From NCBI RefSeq assembly GCF_019578655.1, contig NC_063263.1, forward strand, positions 11,655,001 through 11,719,000: a DNA stretch of 64,000 bases, read 5' to 3'. Shown in pieces: positions 1 through 13,007 of the stretch. The notes under the pieces are model-generated. The model was not told the DNA's origin. It did no database searches and saw only the letters and a list, made by a program, of their open reading frames with translations. Source of the stretch: Ricinus communis. Lineage: Eukaryota > Streptophyta > Magnoliopsida > Malpighiales > Euphorbiaceae. A program made the translations under genes and the position numbers. Each line of letters begins with the position of its first letter. Position 1 is the first letter of the stretch.

Positions 1-1061
1 TAACCTAATTAATTATTTTTTATTGTGAGAATCAAAAAACGTTTTAATTAATATTAGTGATTTTTTTTGAGAAATATAAAGAAATAATTATCTCCTCTCG
101 TACAAATAATAACCTACCATATATATCCAATGAATAAGAAAACTACAAATAAATTTATTATAAAAAATAATGAACTAAATAATATATATATATATATAAT
201 TCTATAATCATGTAATATCATTTAAATAAAAAACATAGTTAGTTTATAGAATAATGTTAAATTTGGTGAATTTCAGGATGGCATATGTAATTATTTTTAA
301 TATTATTATATATTTTTCAATAAAAATTTATAAAATTTAATTAAATTTATATAAAAATATTTATTTATAATGTTCATCTAAAATTTTATAGATGTTACAT
401 ATTAAAATGTCTTTATATAAATTGTAAATTTTTTTATACAAGCTTGATCTAAATTTTATTAAATAAAAATATAAAATATTAAAAAATTAAATTATTATAA
501 ATTACAACATTCCAAAATTTACCGTTAAATTTAAATAAATGGTAAAATTTAATGTTGGAAGAATTGATATCTATTTTAATTTTATGAAAAAATACAATAA
601 AATTTTGGAAAAAATTATTGTATATATATATATATATATTAAAGGCCATAATACAGAACTATAAAAAGTCAAACCCACACTTAATTGTTATGACAATATT
701 ACACCAAATTTAAAAATTCATACTTAAAAAAAGAAAAAGAAAAAAAAAAGCACATAACTCACAAAAGCCCATGGCCATAGGTGAAGACAAAGAAGACAAA
801 AGGCCGCTTAGAGACGGCCACTCAACTTCACCACTCTTCTTCTCTAATCTCTCTCTGTAGCCGGCTTTCCTCTCTCTTCTCTTCCCTTTAAAATCCTTAT
901 TCTTTGGCTTTGGATATCTTATTATTTATGACCCAGTCCTCCCTTTTATTTCTCTCTCTCTCCCTACTAAAACTACCTTCTGATCATCTATACACATTTT
1001 TTAACGTGGGTTTTCCTTCTTCTCTTCTCTACATATTTTTAGCTCAAGTGAACGTAATTTA
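1..1061. other. AT-rich upstream DNA and 5' leader of the AP2 gene
   Basis: No coding potential is seen in 1-780, which is AT-rich with short AT microsatellites (about 182-198 and 622-640). Bases about 838-1061 change character to CT-rich tracts typical of a plant 5' leader before the ATG at 1062. No clear TATA box was identified. Confidence 0.5.
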
Positions 1062-2624
1062 ATGGCGAAGATCTCACAACAAAGGCAAAGGAACAACAGC
1101 AATAACACTAATACTAGTGCAAAAACTGGCACCAACCCTTCTTCAACCAAGGCTAAACGAACTAGAAAAACTGTCCCTAGAGACTCTCCTCCTCAACGTA
1201 GCTCCATTTACAGGGGTGTTACAAGGTTTTTCTTCTCTCCATATTTTTATGGCTTCGTGTCTTTCTTTGTTGGTCTCTTGTTCATATTTATTGGTATGTG
1301 TAAAAATGGGTTCTCAGGCATCGATGGACCGGACGGTATGAGGCTCATTTGTGGGACAAGAATTGCTGGAATGAATCACAAAACAAGAAAGGAAGACAAG
1401 GTTTCTTATTCTTTTTCTCCATTTCTTTCTTGCAATCACTTTATATGTTTATTTTATTATTTTTTATTGATTAATCTTTTTATTTATTTGTTTCGTGTGT
1501 TTGGATTCGATTTTGGATGGTCATCTTGGTGTGGAATCTTACTGAAATACAGTATATCTAGGTATGTTTGGTATATCTGTCTTTGTCTTTGTATCTGTTC
1601 CTTTTCCTTTCTCTTTATCTTTTCTGATCCTGTCATTGTCAAATTCATGAAGATGAAAGAGCGCAAAACTATTATTTTTTTAAAAAAAATTTCTTTAAAA
1701 CAAATTTTCTACCAATATTGATATTTATTTCTTTATTGTGTTCTGTATGGTGCTCGAAGGTTATCTTGAATTTGAATTGTTTGCTTTGATATTATTGCTA
1801 ACTGTACTAATTTTTTTTTGAAATTGGCTTTGGTAGGTGCATATGATGATGAAGAAGCTGCTGCACATGCCTATGACTTGGCAGCATTAAAGTACTGGGG
1901 GCAAGATACCATCCTTAATTTCCCAGTAAATTTCTCTACTCAAAAAACAAAAAATAAAATAAAATCTTAATTTCATTTTGTATGAAAGTCATGTTAGTTA
2001 ACGACTGTAAATGTTGTTTTAGTTGTCAACTTATGAAGAGGAGCTCAAAGAGATGGAGGGTCAATCAAAAGAAGAGTATATTGGATCCTTGAGGAGGTAA
2101 TTATTATATACAACTTCTCTATAGTTTAATTAGTTTATATATATATAGATTTATTTATAAAAAGTAATTATTGCTGGATGAAGATATTCATACTTATCAT
2201 GAACTGGGTTCACAGGAAGAGCAGTGGTTTCTCTCGTGGGGTGTCCAAATATAGAGGTGTTGCAAGGTACTAATTCATTTGATTCATTGCCAATTATGGC
2301 ATGCAAATGCAGAACTAATTACCTTTAGTAGTACTTGTCTTGTAGATTAGAGAAAAGCTGCAAATTTTTCTGACACGTTGCTATAGAAAACGCAGTCCTT
2401 AATTAGTTGGCTTTGCAGGCCTTTACGTAATATTTTTTTCTGATGAAAGAAAATAATGAATTCATTGGTTGTGTTTGGATGGCTTGTAAGTTTTTTCATG
2501 AAAAAGATTTGATTTCTCTTCAATGTGCTGCCAATGTTATTAGGTTTCAATTTTCAGAAGAGCGAAAGGAAAAAGAAATTAAATATGGAAATATGGACAC
2601 TTAAATTGAAGAAAAGTTGAAGTT

Positions 2625-2666
<42 letters not shown>

Positions 2667-3959
2667 GAATTTACCACATTTAGTCAATAGGCGAAACCCT
2701 TTCACTTATATATGTCGGCTATCACTTTCCACAAGTTCTCGACGATTATTAAGAAAGAAATTTAATCACAATCTTTTTGGTAGATGTTATCTAGATTTTC
2801 TTTTGAGCAAACCCTAAATTGTGCAGACACCATCATAATGGAAGATGGGAGGCTCGAATTGGAAGAGTTTTTGGTAACAAATACCTCTACCTTGGAACAT
2901 ACGGTAATTTCTTCTGCTTTTCTTATCTTCTATCTTCTATATATCCTTTTTATTTTGTCTGTGTCCTTTTATTTCTGATGTTTATAACTACATCCATTAC
3001 TGAAACATGTCACCTTTGTTCCTCATATGGTAACTTTTTTTTTTGGACCAAAACTTTTATCTCAAGAAAAAAAAAAAAACAATTATATTCCTTTAAGCTT
3101 TGATTAATCTAATAGTCGAGTAAATGGGTTTCTAATTGTTAATATGTTGACATAATTGATAGAATTAGATGAAATCAAACAGTTGCTCCAAGATTTTTTG
3201 AAACAACAAATGAGAACTTAACAGATTTTAAATGTGTGGGAGCATATAATCCAAGATAATGGGACAAAGAGTAAAGGGTCAAATTTTGCAATCAAATCGA
3301 GTTGGTTGAGATATAGATCACCAAACCTCAACTGCCATTTAAGATTTCAAACTTACTACCAGTATTTGCATGCAAATTAAATTCTATTATATATCCATAT
3401 ATATTTTTACCGAATTACCCCTGAATCTCTTGCAATTCCCATTTCAGCCACTCAAGAGGAGGCAGCTACAGCTTATGACATGGCAGCTATAGAGTACCGT
3501 GGACTTAATGCCGTTACAAATTTTGACCTTAGCCGTTACATCAAATGGCTCCGTCCTAATAACCCTCAAGAAAACCCTACTTCTGATGCTAATCCTATGC
3601 CAAACCCTACTCAAGATCTTGGATTAACTTTCACAGCCCACCACCAAAGCTCAACCGCCACAGCGGAAACCACCATGCCTCTGCCAACATGTGGTGGCGG
3701 AGGCGGTGGCTCGGCTTCATCTGCATTAGGGCTTTTGTTGCAGTCAACGAAGTTCAAGGAAATGCTAGAAAGAACATCAGCCAATGATTGCCCTATGACA
3801 CCACCCGAGTCTGAACCGCCTCGTCGGAGCTTCCCGGATGACATTCAGACTTTCTTCGATTGTCAAGACACTGGCAGCTTCACGGAGGGTGATGACATAA
3901 TATTTGGAGAACTAGATGCATTTGCTTCACCTATTTTTCATTGTGAACTTAATGATTAG
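1062..3959 (+). CDS. WRI4: AP2/ERF transcription factor with two AP2 domains, WRINKLED4/WRINKLED3-like
   Basis: Eight exons fit GT-AG rules: 1062-1225, 1318-1400, 1553-1561, 1837-1925, 2023-2096, 2216-2266, 2827-2903, 3448-3959, giving 352 residues. The first AP2 domain (about 48-115) starts [14 protein letters not shown] and the second (about 152-210) [17 protein letters not shown]; the linker holds [11 protein letters not shown] basic Lys/Arg stretch lies near residue 30, and the C-terminus is acidic and glycine-containing (CGGGGGGS), fitting an activation region. The two-domain layout, VYL micro-exon and neighbours point to the WRI1/WRI3/WRI4 clade. WRI proteins activate fatty-acid synthesis genes, and WRI4 promotes cuticular wax in Arabidopsis. 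Choosing WRI4 over ADAP/WRI3 is inference, because the two Arabidopsis genes are duplicates. Confidence 0.9.
1553..1561 (+). other. 9-nt micro-exon encoding Val-Tyr-Leu of AP2 domain 1
   Basis: Exon 2 ends CAA-G at 1400 and exon 4 begins GT-GCA at 1837, so Q-V-Y-L-G needs nine bases between them. TATATCTAG at 1553-1561 is preceded by AG and followed by GTATGT. It joins in frame to give [21 protein letters not shown]-coding 9-bp exon is a known feature of WRI1-type genes. Confidence 0.9.
2629..2663. repeat. AT dinucleotide microsatellite
   Basis: Uninterrupted AT repeat of about 17 units within intron 6 of the AP2 gene. Confidence 0.95.
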
Positions 3960-6035
3960 AGAAGAATACTCGGCAAAATAAGCATATATCCTTGCAATAT
4001 ATCGTATTAGGGTTTTGTGAATATATGGAGTTAAGGATGGTGGCAGCAGATAACACGATGATGACGATCAAGGGTAAGGAAATAGAGACAATACAGAATA
4101 TTCTTTTTGTTTTTCTTCACATATGGCTTCTCTTCTTTCTGAAAGATGTGAATAGAAGAGAGTTTCTTAATTTTTAATTTTAATTTTAATTTACATGTAG
4201 ATATATAAAACAAATTAGTTGACATTCATTTATCAATTATTTTTTCTAATTAATAAGACAAATTTGGCAAGTATTATGGGCCTCATTTTATTTGATCTTT
4301 TATGCTATGTATGCTCTCACCTCTCTTAAATGGTTGATTTCATGCCTTCAATAGATATAATTAAATTTCTTTGAGAAAGAATTCATAAACAAATTAGTAA
4401 GATAACAGAAATTCTCAAGTAAAATCAATTGTATAATTATATGTGATATTATTTATTTATTAGTTGTTATGTTTATATTAATTGATTTTTAATCATGGGC
4501 AGTTAGTGGTAATGTAAATAGTAGTAATTGAGTATGTGAAGCTAAATAGCAGGAGAGATCGAAATTTTTGGACCCCCATATATTGAGATACCCTAATTTC
4601 ATGCAAAATAAGATAATATATATTCATGCTGATAGTAATCGATGGATGTTTTTGTTACTTTCTTTTTCCATTTTCTGGGACCTCTGAGGTTTAGTTTGGC
4701 CAAGGGTTAATTAGGACTGAATTTAAATTTGTAAGCATATTAATTAATTTTTCACAAGTTAAAATCTTGATATATAACTGATAATAAGACATTTCACAAA
4801 AAAAATGATAATAAGAAAGAGGGGGTACGCAAGACTGCAAACAGAAAGGATAAGAGGCAGTAGTTGTTAATTGATAAAACAAAAGAAATATATATATATA
4901 TATATATTATTGCAGGGATGGTAGACATTGCAAGAATAGCTAAGTGGACCACATACTCGGAATGTTGTTGTATCTATAAACACATTGTTCGTTAGACGGT
5001 GAAGTTACCACACAATAGTTATATATAAAATTCGTTCTACCTGTTTTTTAATGCCCTTTTGACTTATATGCATATGTAATATCACTTATCATCCCTACCT
5101 TGCATCGTCAAGCTGAATTTATGGTTTAGATTGTTAGAGATTCCGAGCTAATACTAGAAAAAGTTCTTTGGAATTCTAAAATATTTTATTTTACCGATTA
5201 ATGTAAATGAATTGATTTTATTCGAAAGCATGTAGATGAGATGATAAAAATCTCTTCTACTTTAATTAAGGTTTCGAGTTCGAGTTTTAAGCATGCAGTT
5301 GCATTACAATTCTTGGGACATAAATAATAAAAAAAAGAGTTGATCTTTTTTTATTATACGCCTAAAATAAACATGATTTATTTAATATTCGTTTTCACTA
5401 ATGTCATAAATCAAATAAGTAATTCTATCACAAATTCAAATTTTAATGTTAGGCGGCAAAAGGCAAATAATAGTCGAATGTACTAAACTAAAGAATTGGA
5501 CAGAAGTTTTAGCAGGAAGAATAGCGATATTTTCTGTTGAAGGTTTTGACTTTTTGATTGGAGATGAGTTTCTCCAAGTTAGCAGAATTAGGTGTTAGGC
5601 ACCGGATGCCATTATACACCGATACATTGGCTAGCAAAAATAAATAAGCAGAACAATTTTCGGTAGGGCAAGTGGTTAGGCAGATACAAGTTGACTTGGT
5701 ACTTAAAGTTATGGATTAGCAAGGAGTATAATATGTACAGGTATGGGCAACTCTACTTGAAAGTGATACAATGAATTGCCTATTTGAATCTCAGATGCAT
5801 GTAAATTAATTCCAGAATCAGAATATCACATAGCATTTACATATAACTTCAATGGGTTCAGATATCAATCACTTCATAAGTAATGACTATCAGCTAATTG
5901 TTTCCTACTCTTACAAAATGACACTTTTCGAGGTAGCTTCTTCTGAAGTGAGAAGCACATACCAGAAACAGCAGAAAGAAGAAAGAAACTAAAAAGATTT
6001 GAGTTCGGAGATTGAACTGCAAAAAACTTGGTGAC
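3960..6035. other. Convergent intergenic region
   Basis: This lies between the 3' ends of the AP2 gene (+) and the TLP8 gene (-). It holds AT-rich DNA and an AT microsatellite near 4889-4906. No open frame with protein-like composition and no recognisable repeat termini were seen. Confidence 0.6.
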
Positions 6036-8916
6036 TTAAACTGTGCAACAAAGTTTTGAATCAACTGAAGCCAAGCATATGCAAAACGCTTGATAACCTG
6101 TTAAAGGATATCTGCAAATCAAAGAAAAAGATAGTTTATTTTGAAGCAAAGTTTACATGCCAAAAGTGAAAAAAAAAAAAAGATCCCATCCTTAAAATGA
6201 ATATGCACCTGAAATCCATCACAAACTTTGACTTCCCCACCCTTCCAAGCTGCAAAATTGTCTGCTTCCCATTCTCCTATGCAGAGCCATACACGAGTCA
6301 GCAACACTAATCAGAAACAATAGATTGGAACTGACAAAAATTCACAGCATTTTGCTCCTTTGTGTTAACTTTTGAGTTATTAACTGAAACCCAGAAAAGG
6401 AAAAAAGATATTTACGTAGCAGAATTCATTATACCTCCAATGTCAGTTGGAAATTTTTCACTGATCTTTGGATTCTAAGTCCAGCTCTGCCCCTGTCTCT
6501 GTAGTCCAACTCATATTGCCTTGAAAACTTCAAAACCGAAAGAAATCAATTCCATGACAAAATAAGTAATCCTTTTTTTCTTGAATAATGGGAATAAACT
6601 CTTTAAAATCTTACATTATTGTAGTTTGGACTTCTTGAATGTAGCTGATGTACTTTCTCCACTTTCCCCTCCCAATCCTTGGGCAGACCATTAATGTGTT
6701 GCATCTACCCCCACAGAGAATAGAAATGTCAAGAAACCGATGATCATAACAAAAATTCCAAACCCCTAAAGCTAGGGTTTCTAATATCTCAGAATATCCA
6801 GGACTAACCTGAGCTGTGTTCTTTAGCAGCATTGACTGGTGCTTAGGTATGTAAACTCTCATGCTTCTATAACTCCCCATGCATGTGGTTACAGTGGGCA
6901 CGAATCTGTTTAGAAGACAAAGAAAATGAAATTAATAACGAAGATTAGAAGTAGAATAACGAAGAAAAAGGAAAGAAGGGGAGGAGGGGTCTTCTGCCTT
7001 ACGTAACAACACTCAGAAGTGGATTACGCTGCTTAGATGGCGAATTCAGGCGGCTACCCTGCAATCAAACATGTGAGTAGTGACTCTAGTTTATACAGTA
7101 TCAAAGAGATCGTTACAGATATACTTGAAATATCTTGGACACATTTCTATATGCGACATGGCTCACTATAAACTTGCAAGCGTTGAGGAACCAAACCTGA
7201 TCCCATATGTGATACTTGGAACCCATGAAGTTAGCTGTTATACTTCCAAGAAAACTATCATCAGAACTAGACAGAACTCCCTTGATGTTCTGAGCTATAG
7301 TATATACTGACTTTCCATTGCGCCGCTTGTGGTGAGCTATAGCTAGTTTCCGATCCTGTCGTCCCTGTCCTTCCTATAATTTTGACATAATGCCAAATCG
7401 AAGATAAAGTAGTAAGTGTTAGTCCCAATACTGGACTTTCAGCAATCTTTATAGGCAGAAGCCATTAGTGCTAGATTCTTTGTAACAGAAAGCATCAGCT
7501 CCACTCCAACCAAACAAGGAAAGCATCAGGATTGAAATAAAATATGTGACAGTATAGAGAACTAGAAGGTGCACTAAAGTTAGTCATAATGATAATAAGA
7601 GTACTAGCAGTAACCCTTTTTCTTTTCATTATAAATTCGGAAGGGAACAACCTAGAAGTAAAATTTAACTGTTCTTTTATCAATTCTATTGAACTTTTGC
7701 AGTGGCGTAAGAATACGGAAGTACTGCCTTTGTTTGTTATGGTGAATCATTTACTAATCACAACAGTGTTTATGCTAGAATCAGTATCTTTTGTTATAAT
7801 GTAGGTAGCGTACTGATAACCAAAGAAGCCATTTCAACCCAATTAATCTATGAATTGTACATCTAAAGAGTTCAAGTTTCATGAATAATCAAGATGGTAC
7901 TCAAGTCTCTCGCTATTATAGAAAAGGTACAAAATATTCTTTGCAAAGTCTACTTTCTAGCACCAAGTTAACAATCCTGTTACCTCCGATACTCAAAATA
8001 ATATCAGTTTTCTCCTTTTAGACTCTAAATGGTGCCTAAAAGATACAACTAATATGAGGTCATCATTAACAGTATAGCTACTTGAATTCAACAAAATGAA
8101 AACATATTCATTAAATTACTTAAGAATCAACCAGAGCAATTATGTTAACATTATATCGAAACCTCATCAAGACAAGAATTCATAGGAACCTTAAATAAAA
8201 ACTATTAACCAGCGGTAAAGATCTTACATTTGTATACAGTGAGTACACTGAACCCCCATTTAATCCTTCTGGTAGTGCTTCTTTCACAATGACACAGGTA
8301 CACCTACCTATGTCCAATGGCAAAGGCCTACATAGCAATGCCCTGTAAACAAAAACAAAAATCTTCTGTAACATCAACAAATTAAGCGACAAAGTCATTC
8401 AAAGTTTTATAGAATTACATTAGAATTCAGAATTGAAGAATTCAAGTATCAACTCATTACTTACCTATTAGGCAATATAGACCAAGAAGAAGCAGGAGCA
8501 GCCTCAGAATCAGAAAAATCCCAAATTTTCAAGGAAGAAGTTGAGTTCTCAGACTCAACAGGATCCCATAATATAGATTTGAAAACCTTTTCAGGCTCAT
8601 TCATCTGCATACAACACTGCAAAGAAGATGGCTTAAAAACTCTGCCAGTAGACAAAGATTTCATATTTGATGATAACTTCTTTGGCATAACAGCAACAGA
8701 CCCATTTGTAGATAAGGGTTTAGAGTTTGTGGGCCTTGCATTTTCTTTATTATCAATGCCAAAGATTGGATGGTTATTCTCTTTGTTATCAGTAAAAGCT
8801 GAAGCTAAGTCTCCTTCACTGCAGCTATGCTGGTGTTTGGACTCAGTTAAAGGATTGAAGTAAAGGGAATTGTATGAAGATTGAGTTAAAGCAGTTGGTT
8901 TCTTGACATCAGCCAT
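6036..8916 (-). CDS. TLP8: Tubby-like protein without F-box, TLP8-like
   Basis: Nine exons on the minus strand: 8916-8465, 8342-8228, 7373-7197, 7058-7003, 6905-6809, 6704-6615, 6527-6435, 6276-6209, 6111-6036, giving 407 residues. The first 150 residues are a low-complexity, Ser/Asn-rich tail with two KEN motifs (45-47 and 57-59). The tubby domain fills the rest: CRPLPLDIGRCTC, then SVYTIAQNIKG, FLGSITANFMGSKYHIWDQ, FVPTVTTCMGSYRSMRVYIP, a block with LHSRSPNYNNFSRQYELDYR, and the closing NGKQTILQLGRVGKSKFVMD. Plant tubby domains bind phosphoinositides, and most TLPs carry an F-box; none is seen here, as in Arabidopsis TLP8 (At1g16070), which is also next to the WRI-type gene in Arabidopsis. 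The ATG at 8916 is the first in frame. Its molecular function is not established. Confidence 0.88.
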
Positions 8917-10684
8917 TTCTTGATAGAAAGAAAAATAGACAGAACTGGTATGAAGATTGGGTGCTTGGGTTTTGGTATGTTCTGGGAAAGATTTTAGAAC
9001 AATGGGTTTTTGTTCTGGTTGTTTTTCATCTTCACATCCACTAAAGACAGATTCTTGAATGATAAAGAACTGAATTTACATAGAAAAATGCAAGCTTTAT
9101 TAAAATCTAGTAACTATGGCTTAATACTAGTTCTGCATATGATTTTTGGTGGCATTTAAACCAAAAAAGAAATCTAAAATCCAGATTTTGACACAGCATG
9201 ATGCTGTAAACAGGTCCCATGACATGCAGCAGCAAAATTGAATGTGATTGGCTGTGATAGCTTTGGAAAAGAGTAATGGAGGTTTTTTTTTTAATTTTTT
9301 TCTGACGGGTCCCACTGATTTGAATTTGAAAGTGTGTTAGAGAAGTGTGCATAGTTTTTCTTTTCTTTTTTGTTGGGTAGTGGGGACTGAATAATAAGTA
9401 ATAATATGTTTTAATTTTGAGGGGCTAACGGTAACTGTCGGAAATTTGATTTTGGAGTACCGTTAGAGCGGGAAACGCAGTTTAAACATTCATACTCTCA
9501 GGCTACTTTTCTTATTCTCAGCTATTCATTCTTCCATTGTATGAATATGTAATAATTTATTTTTAAAAGTACTCTTCCTAGTTGCAATTTTTTAAAGCAA
9601 GTAATTTGTAGAAAAATCAAAATTTTAGTATATAACAATAGATATTTTGAGCTAAAATAAATAAAATAATTACTATAAACCAGTGCGATACAATCTTTTA
9701 AAAAATAATTAGAATAAAAAATATAAAATTTATAAATTTGAGTTGGAACGGGAAGAGGATGTGCTGTAATTTTCATAAGCATGGTGAGGATGTGCTATAT
9801 GTCAAGTGTTAGTGTGTTTTTATGGAGAGATAAATTAGTTATCGTTAATAACATTGGTTAAAATATTAATTGACATTTTTCTGAAAATAAATAAATCGAT
9901 TTTTGGCATATATAAATCGGGCTTGGTTTTGGTTTGAACTAAGGTTTCGGCCCACTCCACTATCTGAACTTGTGATGCTGTGAAAGGCTCAGGCCCACAA
10001 AATTTATAAATAATTCCTTATGAGCCCTAATGATAAAAGAAAGAAGTCCGTTGTTTTTCAAATTTTACCAAGTTATTGGGTGAGATAGTTTATAATAATT
10101 TAAGTTTCTTTCAATAACTCATTTGTTTATTTAATAAAAATTTATAATTATATATATTGGTGTTGAACAATTTATATAAAAATATTTTAATAGATAAAAT
10201 TTATAAAATTTTATGTAAGAATTACATATTACAATTTTTATTTCACGTCTTTTTAGTAACATAATTTATATATTTAGTAATTTATTATCAATTGCAAATA
10301 TTAAAATAGTAAAATCAAGAAAAAAAGCTGTTATAAATATTTTGCGTTAATAAGTACAATATAAACAAGTATTTCGAATTTATGATTATTTATTTATTAA
10401 TGAAATAAATGATTATTCAACGAGAAGAAAATTAATTTTTTAAATTTAATGATTATTGGAATTATTAATTAGTTAAATATTAAATATGGATTCTCTTCAT
10501 CAAATTAAAAGAAAAATAAGATTCTGGAATCTGGACCCTACATGGAAAAGTACACATGTCATCTAATAAAACTGATTCATTGGATAAATAGCTAGAAATT
10601 GAGTGGCAGCGAGTTCCTTTTCTTGTTCTTACTCTGCCTCTGTGAACCTCCCTTTAATTACTTACCCAAAAGCATATTTCCACC
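8917..10684. other. Divergent intergenic region with promoters of TLP8 (-) and the At1g16080-like gene (+)
   Basis: No coding region is seen. The part near 9130-9480 is less AT-rich than the rest and contains the cell-cycle-like motifs listed separately. The stretch 9490-10560 is AT-rich and featureless. Confidence 0.5.
9427..9475. promoter_or_regulatory. Candidate MSA-like cores and E2F-type site upstream of TLP8
   Basis: Core AACGG occurs at 9427-9431 (context CTAACGGTAA) and inverted at 9460-9464. GCGGGAAA at 9468-9475 reads TTTCCCGC on the minus strand, the canonical E2F site. The cluster is 510-560 bp upstream of the TLP8 ATG and over 1.2 kb from the other flanking gene. MSA cores are bound by MYB3R factors and drive G2/M expression; E2F sites mark S-phase genes. 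The motifs are short, so function is inference. Confidence 0.35.
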
Positions 10685-10741
10685 ATGCCGCCATCTCTCT
10701 TCTTAATCATCACAAGTATCCATGGCCCCTATTACTCTTAG
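10685..10741 (+). promoter_or_regulatory. Upstream ORF overlapping the At1g16080-like start codon
   Basis: An ATG at 10685 opens an 18-codon frame that ends with TAG at 10739-10741, past the main ATG at 10722 in another frame. If transcription starts upstream of 10685, scanning ribosomes would meet it first. The main ATG has the stronger context (CCATGG). An in-frame downstream ATG also exists at codon 39. Confidence 0.4.
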
Positions 10742-13007
10742 TCTCTCTAGCTGTTTTATCATAAAACCCACTTCAAAATTCACATTCCTTAGCACTAAAA
10801 TTATTACCAAACCTCAAAAGATTTCAATTTTAGCTATGGCTACAACTCCTGCTGCTACGGTGTCCCCTGCTGTGATCGTGGGTGGTGGAAGAGTAGGACG
10901 GGCTTTACAAGAAATGGGTAATGGTCAAGATTTACTTGTGAAGAGAGGAGAGCCTGTTCCACTTGATTTTGAGGGTCCAATTCTTGTTTGTACAAGAAAT
11001 GATGATCTTGAAGCTGTTCTTGAAGCTACTCCTAAGTCTAGATGGAACGGTATAAGTTACAATCACCTGATTATTATAAAGATTGAATCTTGTAACTATG
11101 TTTTGTCACTATTGGTGGATTGCGTCATTATTGGGATTTTTTGATGTGAAAGTTTGGATTTTTTCTTTTTGGGCAATACCTGTTGGTTTCTATGTGTGCT
11201 TGAGTGGTGTTGACAGTCTAGCAGATTTGGTCTTTTTCCAGAACGGAATGCTGGAGCCGTGGCTTGAAAGTAAAGGGCTAGAAGATGCAGACCAAGTGCT
11301 GGCATATTTTGCTGTTGCGAAGCTTGGAGAACCTCCTATTGATGGTAAGACCGATACCAATCCTGAAGGACTGACTGCAGCTTATGGAAAATGGGCTGCT
11401 GCTGTGGCTTCAAGGTTACATGCTGGTGGCCTATCTTGTAAGGTAAAAGAGGAAGTCTTTTGTAATCATACTTCGAAACTATTTCAGAGACATTCTTTTA
11501 ATTGACAGGTCCTGATTTCTCGATTTTGTTTTCTAATTAAGGTTTGATGGGGTTGGTATAGGAGGTTGACATAAATGAGCTTAGACTTTGTATTTGGAAC
11601 TTCTAATGCATTATAAGAACTTCAACTATTCTGGAATTAACAGTGATGTGTTGATGCATTTTCTCTCGAACCTTTATTTTGAAAGCTCAGTCAAGCATAT
11701 TTCTGTTCTTGAATCAGATCCTTGACAAGGACGCTTTTCAGAAGCAAATGTTAGAGAAGTTGATCTGGATTGCAGCATTCATGCTTGTTGGAGCTCGTCA
11801 TCCAGGAGCAACTGTTGGTGCTGTGGAGAAGGAATACCGATCTGAGGTAATACTGGCTTTCACAGTGATATATTTGGAAGCATCGGATTTGGTTTTTTCC
11901 ATATCAATTGTGTACTGCTGTGCTGAATTGAAATATGAGTGAGTTCCATATGATTTAAGTGTAATCAGCTCGGTGGTAGTAAATCTGACGAGTTCGTGAT
12001 GTTTGTAGATTCCATATATAATAGAGTGCTTCTTTATGGTGTATGGCCTATGTTGTAGCATTACTCCAGTTAGATGATATAACTGTGATACTAGATGTTT
12101 CCTAAGCATCGTTACATTATTTTACTTTTCTTCTGAAATGTTGGTATGTAAATGAAGATCTGGACTTAAGGAATGATTTGATTGATGTCATGCACGCTTC
12201 AGAATACAGATGGGATAGAATCATGATATGGAAGTTGTTACTGGAATTTTGTTCCATATATAACTTGGCTATTCATAGGATTTTTGACCACTGGTTTTTT
12301 TTATGGACATGATTCCTCCTTAGTGCATTAGACTGCTAGTGTGTCACATTTCAGTTGCATGTTCATGATCAATTTTAATTCATTTACCAATTTGGTTGGT
12401 CAATGAGTATTAGTGGCATTGATGAGATGAATTTTCCTTGCACCAACTCAATTTGTGGACCCTTCTATCTCCTAAATGTCACAGATGTCTAAGCAGCGGT
12501 AACAAGCATATTGAGTTGATACTGATATTTTTGCTTTCAGGTTTCTAGCCTTATTGCAGAACTTGCATCTGCAGCATCTGCAGAAAAAGGGATAGTATTT
12601 GAAAATGGTGTTGAGGAAAGATTATGTGCTTACTCAAGAGCTGTTGCCCACTTCCCAACAGCTGTGAAAGAGGTAAGTTTGTACATACCTTAGGCTTTTG
12701 AGGATGTATGGATTCTGCTTGTCCATATTGCCTGTTAACTCTCAAATAACTTGGTGTTATATTAAGAGGTGGGATTGAATTCTCCTTACATACTTGGAAT
12801 AAGAAGGGTAGAGAGAGAGGATAGAGTCGCCTCTCATTGTACAGTACAAACATGGGGAAAAACATATCTCATTTTAAATTTTTATTCTTGCAGTTCAAAT
12901 GGAGGAATGGCTGGTTCTATTCTCTCTCTGAGAAAGCCATTGCTGAAGGGAAACCCGATCCTTGTCCCCTGCATACAGCCTGGCTTAAGGAGCTAAAAGT
13001 TATATAG
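10722..13007 (+). CDS. Conserved plastid-type protein of the At1g16080 family with a Rossmann-like N-terminal motif
   Basis: Five exons: 10722-11049, 11225-11442, 11718-11846, 12541-12672, 12894-13007, giving 306 residues. The N-terminus (about 1-43) is rich in Ser, Thr and Lys with few acidic residues, as in chloroplast transit peptides. It is followed by a glycine motif GGGRVG at 54-59, and later PILVCTRNDDLEAVLEATP and VFFQNGMLEPWL. These resemble, in layout only, NAD(P)-binding ketopantoate-reductase-like proteins (ILV, then QNGM). Family membership is assigned from similarity recalled for At1g16080, annotated as a chloroplast stroma protein of unknown function, and from its position next to TLP8. 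No reaction should be assumed. All introns are GT-AG, and exon joints keep frame throughout. Confidence 0.85.

Noticed and set aside
1062..1721. A 219-codon open frame beginning at the AP2 gene start
   Set aside because: It reads through introns 1 and 2; the AP2 domain is only restored when exons 1-4 are spliced.
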